From a bacterium (GTDB taxonomy: Bacteria; Bacillota; Clostridia; Lachnospirales; Lachnospiraceae): a stretch of 64,000 nt of DNA. Each line of letters begins with the position of its first letter. Position 1 is the stretch's first letter. The position numbers and the translations under genes were made by a program. The stretch covers positions 14,080 through 78,079 of the forward strand of contig SFRL01000008.1 in NCBI GenBank assembly GCA_004562765.1, written 5' to 3'. Shown here piece after piece: positions 8,405-17,974 of this stretch. Under the pieces are notes generated by a model. The model had not been told where the DNA came from and made no database searches. It saw nothing but the letters and a program-made list of their open reading frames with translations.

Positions 8405-11047
8405 TTACCAGCGGTTTTTTAATTTGCCCTGCAGCTCATACAGTTTATTGAGTGCTTCAATGGGTGTATAGTTTCCAAGATCCAGCTCTTTTAATTCAGT
8501 CAGTATCTCATCGTCATCCACCGTGTCAAACAGCGAGATCTGATTTTGGTCCACCTCGTCCAGTTTTTTCACTTTCTGATGGGATCGTTTCTCCGGAGCC
8601 AGACTCTCCACACCGCAGGTAATGTTGTTATCGATCAGTTCCTGACAGATCTCCTTGGCACGGCTGATCACGGAATCCGGCACACCTGCCAGTTTTGCGA
8701 CCTGAATACCGTAGCTTCGGTCAGCACCTCCCTTGACGATCTTTCGCAGGAAAACAATGTCGTCGCCTTTCTCCTTGACGGCGATACAGTAATTGTTCAC
8801 ATTGTCCAGCTTACCTTCCAGTTCTGTCAGCTCATGGTAATGGGTGGCAAACAGTGTCTTTGCGCCCAGAAGCTTTGGATTGCTGATATGCTCGACGACC
8901 GCCCATGCGATAGACAGGCCATCAAAGGTGGATGTTCCGCGTCCGATCTCATCGAGGATCAGAAGACTGTTTGAGGTGGCATTGCGCAAAATGTTCGCCA
9001 CTTCATTCATCTCCACCATAAAGGTACTCTGACCGCTTGCAAGATCATCACTCGCACCCACTCGCGTAAAGATGCGGTCCACCAGACCGATCTTTGCCTG
9101 TGAAGCAGGAACAAAACTGCCGATCTGTGCCATGAGCACGATCAGCGCCGTCTGACGCATGTAGGTGGACTTTCCCGCCATATTAGGTCCGGTGATAATG
9201 GAGATCCGGTGTTTTCCGTTATCCAGATAGGTATCATTCGGGATGAACATATCGTTGTTTATCATTTTTTCCACCACCGGATGACGACCGTCCCGGATAT
9301 CGATCAGTCCGTTTTCATTGAGTTTCGGACGACAATAGTGATTACTGTCAGCAACCTTCGCAAATGACAATAACACATCCAGTCCGGCTACTGCTTTTGC
9401 CGTCTTCTGGATGCGCGCAACCTCGCCGGTGATCTTTTCTCGAAGCTCCCGGAACAATTCATATTCCAGCTGCACCAGCTTGTCCTCCGCACCCAGGATC
9501 GTCTCCTCCAGTTCCTTTAATTCCGGTGTGATATAGCGCTCTGCGTTTGTGAGCGTCTGCTTTCTTGTATAATAATCCGGCACCAGATCCTTGTAGGAAT
9601 TCGTGACCTCCAGATAATAGCCAAACACCTTATTGTACTTGATGCGCAGATTTTTGATGCCGGTCTTTTCGCGTTCCGAGCTTTCAATCTGGGCCAGCCA
9701 GCTTTTGCCATCGGTCTTTGCCGCGCGCAATCTGTCTACTTCCTCAAAATACCCATCCTTTATGATGCCGCCGTCATGCACGGCAATGGGCGGATCATCA
9801 ATGACCGCATCTTTGATCCACTGATAAATATCCTCCAGCGGATCCATCTCGTCCAAAAGCTTTGTAAGTGCTTTCGAATGAAACTCCGAGAGCACCATAC
9901 GGATCGCGGGAAGCATCTCCAGCGAATTGCGAAAAGCGATCAGATCCCGCGGGTTTGCCGTCTGATAACTGATACGTGTAATCAGTCGTTCCAGATCATA
10001 GACCGGATTCAGATACTCACTCATCTCCTCACGGCTCATGAGATTGTTATTCAGCTCATCGATCGCATCATAGCGCGCCTCGATCTCACCGCGGTCGATC
10101 AGGGGCTGCTCTACATAGGAGCGCAGCAGTCTCGCTCCCATCGCGGTCTTTGTCTTGTCCAACACCCACAGCAGGGAACCTTTTTTATTCTTCTCACGCA
10201 TCGTTTCCACCAGTTCCAGATTTCGTCTGGTAGCGGAATCCAGTACCATAAATGCGCCGGTGGAATACGGATGTATACCGGTCATGTTCTCCAGTCCGTT
10301 CATCTGTGTTTCATACAGATATTTTAAAAGTGCACCTGCCGCCAGTGTGCCGGACAGATAATCCGCCAGACCGAGACCGTCAAGCTGCTTTACGTGGAAA
10401 TGACCCAGCAACGTGTTTTTGGCCGTATCATCGGTAAAGTACCAGGAATCCAATGCTGTAACCGCGATATGCAAACGATTCCTCAGATCTTCAATATTCA
10501 ATGCACTCATGAACAGTGCCTCATTACAGATGATCTCCGCAGGTGCAAATTTATTGATCTCATCCACAAGCTTTTGCACGGAATCGATCTCTGTCACAAA
10601 AAAGTCACCGGTAGAAACATCTGCTGTAGACACACCAAACACGTCCTCGTCATAATAGACGCACATCAGGTAGTTGTTCTTTGTCTCATCCAGCGACTGT
10701 GCGTCCGTGTTCGTACCGGGTGTGACGATGCGGATGACCTGTCGCTCCACGATTCCCTTTGCAAGCTTCGGGTCCTCCATCTGCTCGCAGATCGCCACCT
10801 TATAGCCCTTTGACACCAGACGGTTGATATATGTATCTGCCGCATGAAAAGGGACTCCGCACATCGGCGCGCGCTCCTCCATACCGCACTGCTTTCCGGT
10901 CAGTGTCAGCTCCAGCTCTTTAGATGCCGTCAGGGCGTCATCAAAAAACATCTCATAAAAGTCACCCAGACGGTAAAAAAGAATGCAGTCGCTGTGTTCC
11001 TCTTTTGTCTTTAAATAATGCTGCATCATGGGTGAATACTCAGCCAT
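8405..11047 (-). CDS. mutS: DNA mismatch repair protein MutS
   Basis: This is an 880-residue mismatch-recognition ATPase. The N-terminal mismatch-binding motif GDFYEMF is present, followed by connector, lever and clamp domains and an ATPase with Walker A GPNMAGKSTYMRQ and Walker B LLILDEIGRGTSTFDG. The C-terminal beta-clamp/MutL interaction region is intact. The ATG at 11047 (MAEYSPMM) follows an AGGAGGAA ribosome site. The reading frame stays open 89 codons further upstream, but that stretch overlaps the neighbouring gene and has no MutS homology. Confidence 0.97.
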   Translation of the reverse strand: MAEYSPMMQHYLKTKEEHSDCILFYRLGDFYEMFFDDALTASKELELTLTGKQCGMEERAPMCGVPFHAADTYINRLVSKGYKVAICEQMEDPKLAKGIVERQVIRIVTPGTNTDAQSLDETKNNYLMCVYYDEDVFGVSTADVSTGDFFVTEIDSVQKLVDEINKFAPAEIICNEALFMSALNIEDLRNRLHIAVTALDSWYFTDDTAKNTLLGHFHVKQLDGLGLADYLSGTLAAGALLKYLYETQMNGLENMTGIHPYSTGAFMVLDSATRRNLELVETMREKNKKGSLLWVLDKTKTAMGARLLRSYVEQPLIDRGEIEARYDAIDELNNNLMSREEMSEYLNPVYDLERLITRISYQTANPRDLIAFRNSLEMLPAIRMVLSEFHSKALTKLLDEMDPLEDIYQWIKDAVIDDPPIAVHDGGIIKDGYFEEVDRLRAAKTDGKSWLAQIESSEREKTGIKNLRIKYNKVFGYYLEVTNSYKDLVPDYYTRKQTLTNAERYITPELKELEETILGAEDKLVQLEYELFRELREKITGEVARIQKTAKAVAGLDVLLSFAKVADSNHYCRPKLNENGLIDIRDGRHPVVEKMINNDMFIPNDTYLDNGKHRISIITGPNMAGKSTYMRQTALIVLMAQIGSFVPASQAKIGLVDRIFTRVGASDDLASGQSTFMVEMNEVANILRNATSNSLLILDEIGRGTSTFDGLSIAWAVVEHISNPKLLGAKTLFATHYHELTELEGKLDNVNNYCIAVKEKGDDIVFLRKIVKGGADRSYGIQVAKLAGVPDSVISRAKEICQELIDNNITCGVESLAPEKRSHQKVKKLDEVDQNQISLFDTVDDDEILTELKELDLGNYTPIEALNKLYELQGKLKNRW

Positions 11048-11066
11048 AATGAAAGTTCCTCCTGTT

Positions 11067-12668
11067 TTACATTGGTTTATATTTTGCCGCGATCGCCTCT
11101 GCCACTTTGATGCCGTCCATTGCCGCCGAAGTAATGCCGCCGGCATACCCGGCGCCTTCCCCGCAGGGATAAATGCCTTTCCAGCTGCTTTCATAATTTT
11201 CATCCCGCAGGATGCGGAGCGGAGAAGATGTACGGCTCTCCACGCCGGAAAGGATCGCGTCACTCCGGTCAAAGCCGCGCAGCCGTACGCCGAACTGCTC
11301 CATTCCAGCCACAAAACAACGGTTCATATCCGGTGTCAGCAGCTCATGCAAAGCACCGAACGTCGTCTCACCCTTCACGCAGCTTGCAAAATCACCGTAC
11401 CCCGATGAACACCGTTTTTCCTTAAAATCACCATATAGCTGCTGCGGGATCTTTCCACCGCCCAGCTCATATGCCTTTTCTTCCAGTGCCCGCTGAAAAG
11501 CCACCCCGGACAACGCCCCTTCCCCCGGAAAATCTGCAGGTGTCACGGACACGATGATCGCAGAGTTTGCATTTGCGCTGTCGCGGCGGTAATAGCTCAT
11601 GCCGTTGACTGCCAGATGTCCCTTCTCAGAGGATGCATTCACTACATAGCCTCCCGGACACATGCAAAATGAATAGACGCCGCGCTGATCCGGGAAATTT
11701 GCCGTCACCTTATAAGGTGCCACCGGCAAATGCGCCATATCTGCGTCTGCACCGTACTGGCTCTCGTTGATCATCGCCTGTGGATGCTCCACACGAAAGC
11801 CGACGGCGAACGCCTTCGGTTCCATAAAAAACTGATGTCTTTGCAGCAGTTCAAAGGTATCCCGTGCCGAATGTCCAAGTGCCAGCACTGCCACCGGTGT
11901 CTCGATCTGCCTGTCACCATGCACTCCGCTGACAGTCAGACCTTTCAACCTGCCGTCCTCGATCCGAAGATCTGTCATTTGACTCTCAAATAGAAATTTC
12001 CCGCCCAGCCGCAGGATATCCTCCCGCAGATTACGGATCACACCGGTCAGAATATCCGTACCGATATGCGGTTTGCTGTCATATAAGATCTCGGAAGGTG
12101 CGCCGAACTTACAAAAAATCTCCAGTACATGCCTGCCGCGCCCTGCCGGGTCTTTGACCATGGTATTGAGTTTCCCGTCGGAAAAGGTTCCGGCTCCTCC
12201 CTCGCCAAACTGCACATTGGAAGACGGATCAAGGAAACCGCTTTCCCAGAACTTCTCCACGTCCAACCTGCGCTGTTCCACACGCTTTCCGCGCTCCAGA
12301 ATGATCGGCCGGTAACCGTGCAGAGCCAGTTCATAGGCGCAAAAAAGCCCCGCGGGTCCTGCGCCGACGACCACTGGCGGTGCATTCAGCGGCAGTGCAC
12401 CGGGCTTCGGAAAATGGTAGCGCACTCGCTGCGCAAGCTGAATATTCGGCTTATGCAGTTTTTTTACAAGCTTTCCCTCGCCGGATGTGGCAACATCAAC
12501 TGTATAAACATAAGTAAGCTGTGGTTTCTTTCTCGCATCAACCGACCGTTTTATGATCTCATAGGTAAATTCCTGATCTGCCGAAAGTCCCAGCACATGC
12601 CGGATCTTATTTTCAATTGTATAGTGATCATGCTCCAAAGGAAGCTTTAACTGTTGAATCCGTATCAT
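11067..12668 (-). CDS. NAD(P)/FAD-dependent dehydrogenase (COG2509 type)
   Basis: This is a 533-residue flavoprotein of unknown substrate. A ~90-residue N-terminal domain precedes the dinucleotide-binding motif VVVGAGPAGLFCAYEL. The family signature QFGEGGAGTFSDGKLNT follows, and a second FAD contact ends the protein at PCGEGAGYAGGITSAAMDG. Proteins of this kind are widespread in Clostridia and uncharacterised. It is 14 nt from the downstream flavoprotein gene and 19 nt from mutS, so they probably share a transcript. Confidence 0.85.
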   Translation of the reverse strand: MIRIQQLKLPLEHDHYTIENKIRHVLGLSADQEFTYEIIKRSVDARKKPQLTYVYTVDVATSGEGKLVKKLHKPNIQLAQRVRYHFPKPGALPLNAPPVVVGAGPAGLFCAYELALHGYRPIILERGKRVEQRRLDVEKFWESGFLDPSSNVQFGEGGAGTFSDGKLNTMVKDPAGRGRHVLEIFCKFGAPSEILYDSKPHIGTDILTGVIRNLREDILRLGGKFLFESQMTDLRIEDGRLKGLTVSGVHGDRQIETPVAVLALGHSARDTFELLQRHQFFMEPKAFAVGFRVEHPQAMINESQYGADADMAHLPVAPYKVTANFPDQRGVYSFCMCPGGYVVNASSEKGHLAVNGMSYYRRDSANANSAIIVSVTPADFPGEGALSGVAFQRALEEKAYELGGGKIPQQLYGDFKEKRCSSGYGDFASCVKGETTFGALHELLTPDMNRCFVAGMEQFGVRLRGFDRSDAILSGVESRTSSPLRILRDENYESSWKGIYPCGEGAGYAGGITSAAMDGIKVAEAIAAKYKPM

Positions 12669-12681
12669 CTGTTTTCCGTCC

Positions 12682-14073
12682 TTATGATCTATCCGTATCC
12701 CGGTAGTTATCCGATTGCGCGCAATGATCCGTACTCCGCAGCGACGCCGCTGCGCTCATGCCGGCCACCGCACCGCTTGACCATGCCCACTGCAGATTAA
12801 ATCCACCGCAGATACCGTCCACATCCAGCATTTCTCCCGCAAAATAGAGTCCCGGCACCAGCTTTGACTCCATCGTATCTGCCATCACCTGCGCCGTATC
12901 CACGCCGCCGGCTGTGACCTGTGCCTGCTCAAAGGAACGTGTTGCAGCGATCGGAACGGAAAAATGTTTGATCTGTTTCACAAGGCGGTCTGCCTGGGTT
13001 TGATCCAGTTTCCGACTCGGCTGAGACAGTGGAATGTCTGCCTCCTCCAACAGTGCCGCGCCCAGCTTGTCTGCAAACAATCCGATCATACACTGCTCCA
13101 TCGTTTTCTTTTCAGCATAAACACACTTCGCCCGTGTCAGGATCTGTGTGAGCACCTGCTCCTCAGTAAGCTCAGGCAGAAAATCCAATTCCACCAGCAC
13201 CTCCTGACCGCATTTCAAAGCCTGGGAGGCAAGATAGCTGATCTGAAACACGCAAATACCGGAAATACCGTAATCAGTCAGTTGAAGTTCTCCCGATTCA
13301 CATGCTTTTTCCTCGTCATCTATGTAAATTTTTGACGAAATTTCTGCACGAATTCCTGCAACCTTTTTGAAAAATGCAAGGTCAGATTGCAGCGGAACAA
13401 GCGCCGGAACTAAATCTTGTATATGATGTCCCAAACGTTCTACATATAGAAATCCGCTTCCGTCACTCCCTGTCTTTTTATAGGACTTACCACCGGTAGC
13501 AAGAATACATGTTCGTGATATGTAAATACCACTTTTCGTCTCGATCAAAAATTTTCCGTCAGCATCAGTTGTGACACCTTCGCTGATTTTGCAGTTTTTT
13601 TCCGCTTTACGAATGGATCTGATGCCGATTTCGCACTTGATAGGAATGCCCAGACGCCCGCATTCCATCAGCATTGCAGCTAAAACACCCGATGCCTGTC
13701 CTCCGTTTGGGTAAAAACCACCTCTGCGTTTTAATGCAACGACACCCAATTCGTTGAAAAAGTTTAATGTAGATGTAATATCAAACTTTTTTATGGCAGG
13801 CAACACAAATGCAGGACAAGTCCCGTGATAATACTGTTCACAAGCGGTCTCGCCCTGCGGTTCATCAAAATTGAAAAGCGCTTCATTTGTGAAGTTGCAT
13901 TTACCGTTTCCGGTCATCAGCAGCTTTTTTCCCGGGCGCTCCATATGCTCTAAGACGAGCACCTTTGCGCCTTCTCTCGCTACATGGATCGCTGCCATCA
14001 ATCCGGCGGCTCCGCCGCCGACAACGATCACATCCCAGCATCTGTTTGATTGTTGATCAAATCCTTTACCCAT
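12682..14073 (-). CDS. HI0933/YhiN family flavoprotein
   Basis: This is a 463-residue FAD-binding protein. The N-terminal Rossmann motif is VIVVGGGAAGLMAAIHVA, followed by GKKLLMTGNGKCNFTN and a C-terminal GICGGFNLQWAWSSG that closes the FAD site. These are the hallmarks of the HI0933-like family (aminoacetone oxidase family; some gut clostridial members act on bile acids as BaiN). The actual reaction here cannot be told from sequence. It is not closely related to the adjacent COG2509 flavoprotein. Confidence 0.87.
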   Translation of the reverse strand: MGKGFDQQSNRCWDVIVVGGGAAGLMAAIHVAREGAKVLVLEHMERPGKKLLMTGNGKCNFTNEALFNFDEPQGETACEQYYHGTCPAFVLPAIKKFDITSTLNFFNELGVVALKRRGGFYPNGGQASGVLAAMLMECGRLGIPIKCEIGIRSIRKAEKNCKISEGVTTDADGKFLIETKSGIYISRTCILATGGKSYKKTGSDGSGFLYVERLGHHIQDLVPALVPLQSDLAFFKKVAGIRAEISSKIYIDDEEKACESGELQLTDYGISGICVFQISYLASQALKCGQEVLVELDFLPELTEEQVLTQILTRAKCVYAEKKTMEQCMIGLFADKLGAALLEEADIPLSQPSRKLDQTQADRLVKQIKHFSVPIAATRSFEQAQVTAGGVDTAQVMADTMESKLVPGLYFAGEMLDVDGICGGFNLQWAWSSGAVAGMSAAASLRSTDHCAQSDNYRDTDRS

Positions 14074-14082
14074 ATTCCATTC

Positions 14083-14544
14083 CTAACTCGAATAGTTTTC
14101 CAAGAATTCAAGCAGAGCTTCCTCTGTCTCAAAATACTTTCCCTCATCAATCTGTTTCTGTACCCGTTCGGGAAGCAGATCATATGCGATCGCAGTTTCC
14201 ATATAAAGTGTTCCCGTCTGTGCATCATAGACTTCCAGATACCCGTCCGTTACAGCCAGAGAATAGGTCATCCCGACCGGCGGATCCTGTGCCGCCAAAT
14301 CTTTCCCCTGCGAAGGTGCAGGCCGCTGTGTGGAGCTATCAGGATACGGTGTACTGTTTACCTGCTGCAGATCCGTTGCAGCACTCTCCGCTGCACTTTC
14401 CTGTTCCTGCGCCAGCTCATACGGCCGGTCATTCGGCTTTTCGCTATTCCTCATGGAAGTATACACTATGATACACACAGCTGTCAAAAGCAACGCTGCC
14501 AACACAAAATATAATCTTGTTTTTATTAATTCATTTTTTCTCAT
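14083..14544 (-). CDS. Membrane-anchored protein with BofC C-terminal-like domain
   Basis: This is a 153-residue protein with a basic start, one signal-anchor helix (about residues 8-26), a Ser/Pro/Gln-rich linker (about 30-85) and a C-terminal segment from about residue 90 (YSLAVTDGYLEVYD through ALLEFLENYSS). That segment resembles the C-terminal domain of BofC, an intermembrane-space regulator of SpoIVB in spore formers. The assignment is from pattern recognition and is moderate. The ATG at 14544 is chosen because a GGTGAT ribosome site lies 5 nt upstream; a GTG at 14556 is less likely. Confidence 0.6.
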   Translation of the reverse strand: MRKNELIKTRLYFVLAALLLTAVCIIVYTSMRNSEKPNDRPYELAQEQESAAESAATDLQQVNSTPYPDSSTQRPAPSQGKDLAAQDPPVGMTYSLAVTDGYLEVYDAQTGTLYMETAIAYDLLPERVQKQIDEGKYFETEEALLEFLENYSS

Positions 14545-14552
14545 ATTTATCA

Positions 14553-14579
14553 CCACAGATATTGTGACCTTATCTGTGG
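14553..14579 (-). repeat. 9-bp perfect inverted repeat touching a ribosome binding site
   Basis: CCACAGATA and TATCTGTGG are separated by 9 nt. On the minus-strand transcript the 3' arm ends within the GGTGAT ribosome site of the BofC-like gene, so the hairpin could limit its translation. It could instead be an operator or the tail of the preceding transcript; there is no U-tract directly after it. Confidence 0.6.
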
Positions 14580-14604
14580 AAAAATATGCATATAATTCCT
14601 CTTT

Positions 14605-16275
14605 TTATAAAAGATGCAGTTTTTGTCCAAGCGAGATCAGCTTTCGACCACCGGGGAAGGATAACAGATCCTCCTCATTTAATCCCTTCAGTACGAGCAT
14701 CAGCACAAAATATACACATGCACCGATCACGATCGACAGGATCGTGCTGACGGCATTGATATTCAGGATCATCTGCAGCACCATGTAAACGACGTAAACA
14801 ACGATACCCATGATTCCGGCAGCCAGTGCCGGGAGCAAAAAGGTCTTTTTCACTTCCTGCTTAAAGCCCAGATAGCGGTAAATACCGTATCCGTTCAGCA
14901 GACACATGAGCAGCGCAAAAAATGTATTTGCCCAGATGACTGCAAAAATATTTAAGTTTGCAAGATACATCAGTCCCACTAAAAGACCGGCCTGCAATGC
15001 CAGGGCAATTGCGGCATTGATCACCGGAACCCTCATGCGGTTGATTCCCTGCAGAATACCGTTGGACAACGTTGAGAGTGAGTAAAAGACAACGGAAATG
15101 ACACCAACCTGCAGCATATGCGCTGCCAGAGGTGTACTGTCGTTAAACAGAAGCTGCATCACCGGTGAGGCGAGTACTCCCAGACCGACTGCACACGGGA
15201 ATGCAACAACCATGCTGTAGTGGATGGCATTTCCGGTCTTCTTATGAACTCCGTCCATATCCTTGTTGGCAAAGGAAGCCGTGATCGCCGGCACACTGGC
15301 GGATACGACCGCCGATGCAATAGAGATCGGCACATTGACAAGAACGCGGTATTTTCCGCCAAACACACCCCAGAATGTATGGATCTCGCCTGCCGAATAA
15401 CCCTGAAGATTTGCTACGTTTTTAAATAATGCCTGGTCAACAATAGCACTCAGATTGTACAGTGTTGTTGACAGCAGTACCGGTACCACCGTCCAGATCA
15501 GCACACGCAGGATCGTGCGGTAGGATTCTTTGGAAGAGCCGCGATCCCTGCGCAGCTTGCGATTTAATACCCGCTTGTAAACGAGAAATACAAACAGAAC
15601 AAACAGCAATCCTGCCAGTGCTCCCGCCCCCGTACCAAGCGTACCACCGGCTGCTCCGAAAGCCGCACTGTATTCCTCCGCATTACCGAGGACCGCACCG
15701 ATCTTTGCTCCGTAACGAAACAGAAAATAGGCTGCCACAACGCTCACGATCGCATTGATGATCTGCTCCACGATCTGCGAGATCGCGCTCGGCATCATGG
15801 TTCCAAGTCCCTGGAAAAAGCCGCGGATCACCCCGAGGATCGCCACGATAAACAGCGTCGGCGCAAGCACCCGGAGTGCAAATACACAAAACGGTGTTTT
15901 TAAAAATGCCGCAAAATAATCTGCAAAAAAGAACACAATGAGTCCGGCCGTAAGTCCGCTGATGACAGCAAACCCAAGCGCTGCCTTGAACACCCGGTAA
16001 GCATCCTTGATCCGTCCCTGTGAAACCCGCGCCGATACCATCTTTGAAACAGCGAGGGGCAGGCTCATGGAAGAGATCAAAAGCAGAAGCGAATAGATCT
16101 CAAAGGCCGTGCTGTAATAATCATTTCCCAGATCGCCGAGAATTGCTGTCAGCGGGCTGCGGTAAAGCAGACCGATGATACGGCTCACAATGGAAGCAAT
16201 CGCCAAAATGGAACCCTGCACCAGAAAACTGGAATTATTTGATTGTCTGCCTGTTCTGTTATTTTTCTGATCCAT
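14605..16275 (-). CDS. Polysaccharide/lipid II flippase-like protein (SpoVB family of the MOP superfamily)
   Basis: This is a 556-residue integral membrane protein with about 14 predicted helices and the polysaccharide-biosynthesis/MOP signature near its N-terminus (LAIASIVSRIIGLLYRSPL). SpoVB/MurJ-type members move lipid-linked peptidoglycan or polysaccharide precursors across the membrane. SpoVB acts in the spore cortex. Its neighbourhood (BofC-like, DUF3048, later yqfCD) favours a cell-envelope or spore role, but the substrate is inferred. Confidence 0.85.
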   Translation of the reverse strand: MDQKNNRTGRQSNNSSFLVQGSILAIASIVSRIIGLLYRSPLTAILGDLGNDYYSTAFEIYSLLLLISSMSLPLAVSKMVSARVSQGRIKDAYRVFKAALGFAVISGLTAGLIVFFFADYFAAFLKTPFCVFALRVLAPTLFIVAILGVIRGFFQGLGTMMPSAISQIVEQIINAIVSVVAAYFLFRYGAKIGAVLGNAEEYSAAFGAAGGTLGTGAGALAGLLFVLFVFLVYKRVLNRKLRRDRGSSKESYRTILRVLIWTVVPVLLSTTLYNLSAIVDQALFKNVANLQGYSAGEIHTFWGVFGGKYRVLVNVPISIASAVVSASVPAITASFANKDMDGVHKKTGNAIHYSMVVAFPCAVGLGVLASPVMQLLFNDSTPLAAHMLQVGVISVVFYSLSTLSNGILQGINRMRVPVINAAIALALQAGLLVGLMYLANLNIFAVIWANTFFALLMCLLNGYGIYRYLGFKQEVKKTFLLPALAAGIMGIVVYVVYMVLQMILNINAVSTILSIVIGACVYFVLMLVLKGLNEEDLLSFPGGRKLISLGQKLHLL

Positions 16276-16324
16276 AAATGAAACTCTTATCCTTTAGTTT
16301 TTTGCCATAGTTGTTTTTACCAGA

Positions 16325-17452
16325 TCAGCGGGCATTCCATGCGTCCTGCGTCTCATAGATACCGATATTATCCGCAGAATCGGTTGTTATGATACATATG
16401 CTGGTTTTTCCCTGATTCATCACAAGCTGGTCACCGTTTTCGTCATAGAAAAGAGACGGAGACTCGAGACTGTCCTTTTTCCATGTGATATCCTCACATT
16501 TTCCTCCGGTAAAATAGATTGCCTTGCCGCTTCCCACTGTGTCAAATTCCATACGACCTTTTTTGTCGATGACTCTGCCCGGAATAAACTGGAAGATCAC
16601 GTTCGTAAATGCCAGCTGCTCTCCGGTCTCACCGTCAACATGCTCCTTCTTGTAGTGGAAGCGTTTATACATTCCGCTCTCTGCGTCATATTCAAACCAT
16701 GTCTTGCTGTTCGGATAGGTCGTCTGCATGGCATAAGCATCTTTTCCATTTAGAACAACAGGCTCCTCGCTGTCTGTAAAAAGGAAATGCCCTGCATATC
16801 CGTCTGCATAGGTTGTCCGATATCCCTTTTTTTCAATCGCAGCAGTGATTCCGTCCGGTTTTGCAAAAACATTATGAGGTGCGGGACGGTCACTGGACCG
16901 GTAGTACATCAGACTCTCCACGGTACCGTCAAGACCGTTCAGATTATCGATCGCATCGCTGTTCAGAAAGCTCTTTGCAATGTCCGCCTGTCCGTAATGT
17001 GCATAGATCGCATCGTATTCCTTCGCTATATGCGCATAATAAAGACGACAGCTTCGAACAGAACCGTACTTTGGTGCATCATTATAATTGTCAAAAATTC
17101 CCATCAGACGGGTCAGACCACCCTCCACCAGACACTCATAGAGGACATCCGCCTCACCGATCCCATACTGGGGCAATGCATCTGTCGTATTGCCGAACAT
17201 GATCGCCAGCGGGCGGTTTTTCGTTTCCTCCTCGGGCAGCCATTCGCCGGTCAGAAGACTCTGCGCCTCCCCCTCATGTGTTACCACAGGCTCCTCCTCC
17301 GGCTCGGGTTCAGGTTCTTCCTCCTCCACTGCCACCGGCGGTACAGTCAGATCAACAACATCTGTCTCCGCCTCTTTATCTTTCCCACAGCCGACAGCCA
17401 TCATACCGACTGTCAGCGCCAGGATCATCCATACTGCGATCTTCTTTTTCAT
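16325..17452 (-). CDS. DUF3048 (YerB-like) lipoprotein
   Basis: This is a 375-residue secreted lipoprotein. The signal peptide ends in a lipobox (MMAVGCGKD, lipidated Cys at about 22), followed by a Glu/Pro-rich linker (about residues 43-60) and the DUF3048 region with RPLAIMFGNTTDALPQYG, RLMGIFDN and VRSCRLYYAHIAKEYDAIYAHYG. The family is common on Firmicutes surfaces and has no settled function. It lies 24 nt after ybeY on the same strand. Confidence 0.9.
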   Translation of the reverse strand: MKKKIAVWMILALTVGMMAVGCGKDKEAETDVVDLTVPPVAVEEEEPEPEPEEEPVVTHEGEAQSLLTGEWLPEEETKNRPLAIMFGNTTDALPQYGIGEADVLYECLVEGGLTRLMGIFDNYNDAPKYGSVRSCRLYYAHIAKEYDAIYAHYGQADIAKSFLNSDAIDNLNGLDGTVESLMYYRSSDRPAPHNVFAKPDGITAAIEKKGYRTTYADGYAGHFLFTDSEEPVVLNGKDAYAMQTTYPNSKTWFEYDAESGMYKRFHYKKEHVDGETGEQLAFTNVIFQFIPGRVIDKKGRMEFDTVGSGKAIYFTGGKCEDITWKKDSLESPSLFYDENGDQLVMNQGKTSICIITTDSADNIGIYETQDAWNAR

Positions 17453-17476
17453 ATCACTTTACCTTCCTTTTCAGAT

Positions 17477-17974
17477 TTATCTCGTAATGCCCAGATCATC
17501 TAAAATACTGCGCTGCCTTGCCTCCATCGCCTCTCGCTCCTGCTCCGTCTCATGATCATAGCCAAACAAGTGCAGCATACTATGTAAGATCAAAAACGCA
17601 AATTCACGTTTCTCACTGTGCCCGTAAGCAGCGGCCTGTTCCCGGACCTTGTCCACACTTAAGATGATGTCTCCCAGCAAAAGCTCACCGGTATCGGGAT
17701 TAAAATTATCCTCCACACAGTCCTCCGCATGTGAAAAATCCGCCGGTGCTTCGTAGGTCTGCATCGGGAATGAAAGCACATCCGTCGGACGGTCGATCTG
17801 CCGGTATTCCCGGTTGATCTCATGAATACCGTCATTGTCCACCAATGTCAGGTTGACCTCCGCCTCGTAGGGACATTTCTCTGCGTCACAGGCAGCCATG
17901 ATGACCTCGCTGGCCAGTGTTTTATGATCAAAATCAAAAGAAACCTCTGTTTCCTCCTCTAAAAGTATCGTCAT
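17477..17974 (-). CDS. ybeY: Endoribonuclease YbeY (16S rRNA maturation)
   Basis: This is a 165-residue single-domain metalloprotein with the zinc-site motif HSMLHLFGYDHETEQE near the C-terminus. YbeY takes part in 16S rRNA 3'-end processing and ribosome quality control. The order phoH, pgpH-like gene, ybeY matches the conserved Firmicutes cluster. Its start overlaps the preceding stop by 4 nt (ATGA type), so translation is probably coupled. Confidence 0.95.
   Translation of the reverse strand: MTILLEEETEVSFDFDHKTLASEVIMAACDAEKCPYEAEVNLTLVDNDGIHEINREYRQIDRPTDVLSFPMQTYEAPADFSHAEDCVEDNFNPDTGELLLGDIILSVDKVREQAAAYGHSEKREFAFLILHSMLHLFGYDHETEQEREAMEARQRSILDDLGITR

Noticed and set aside
11048..11314. 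89-codon N-terminal extension of MutS
   Set aside because: It lies over the start of another supported gene region, shows no MutS homology, and the internal ATG has a strong ribosome site.
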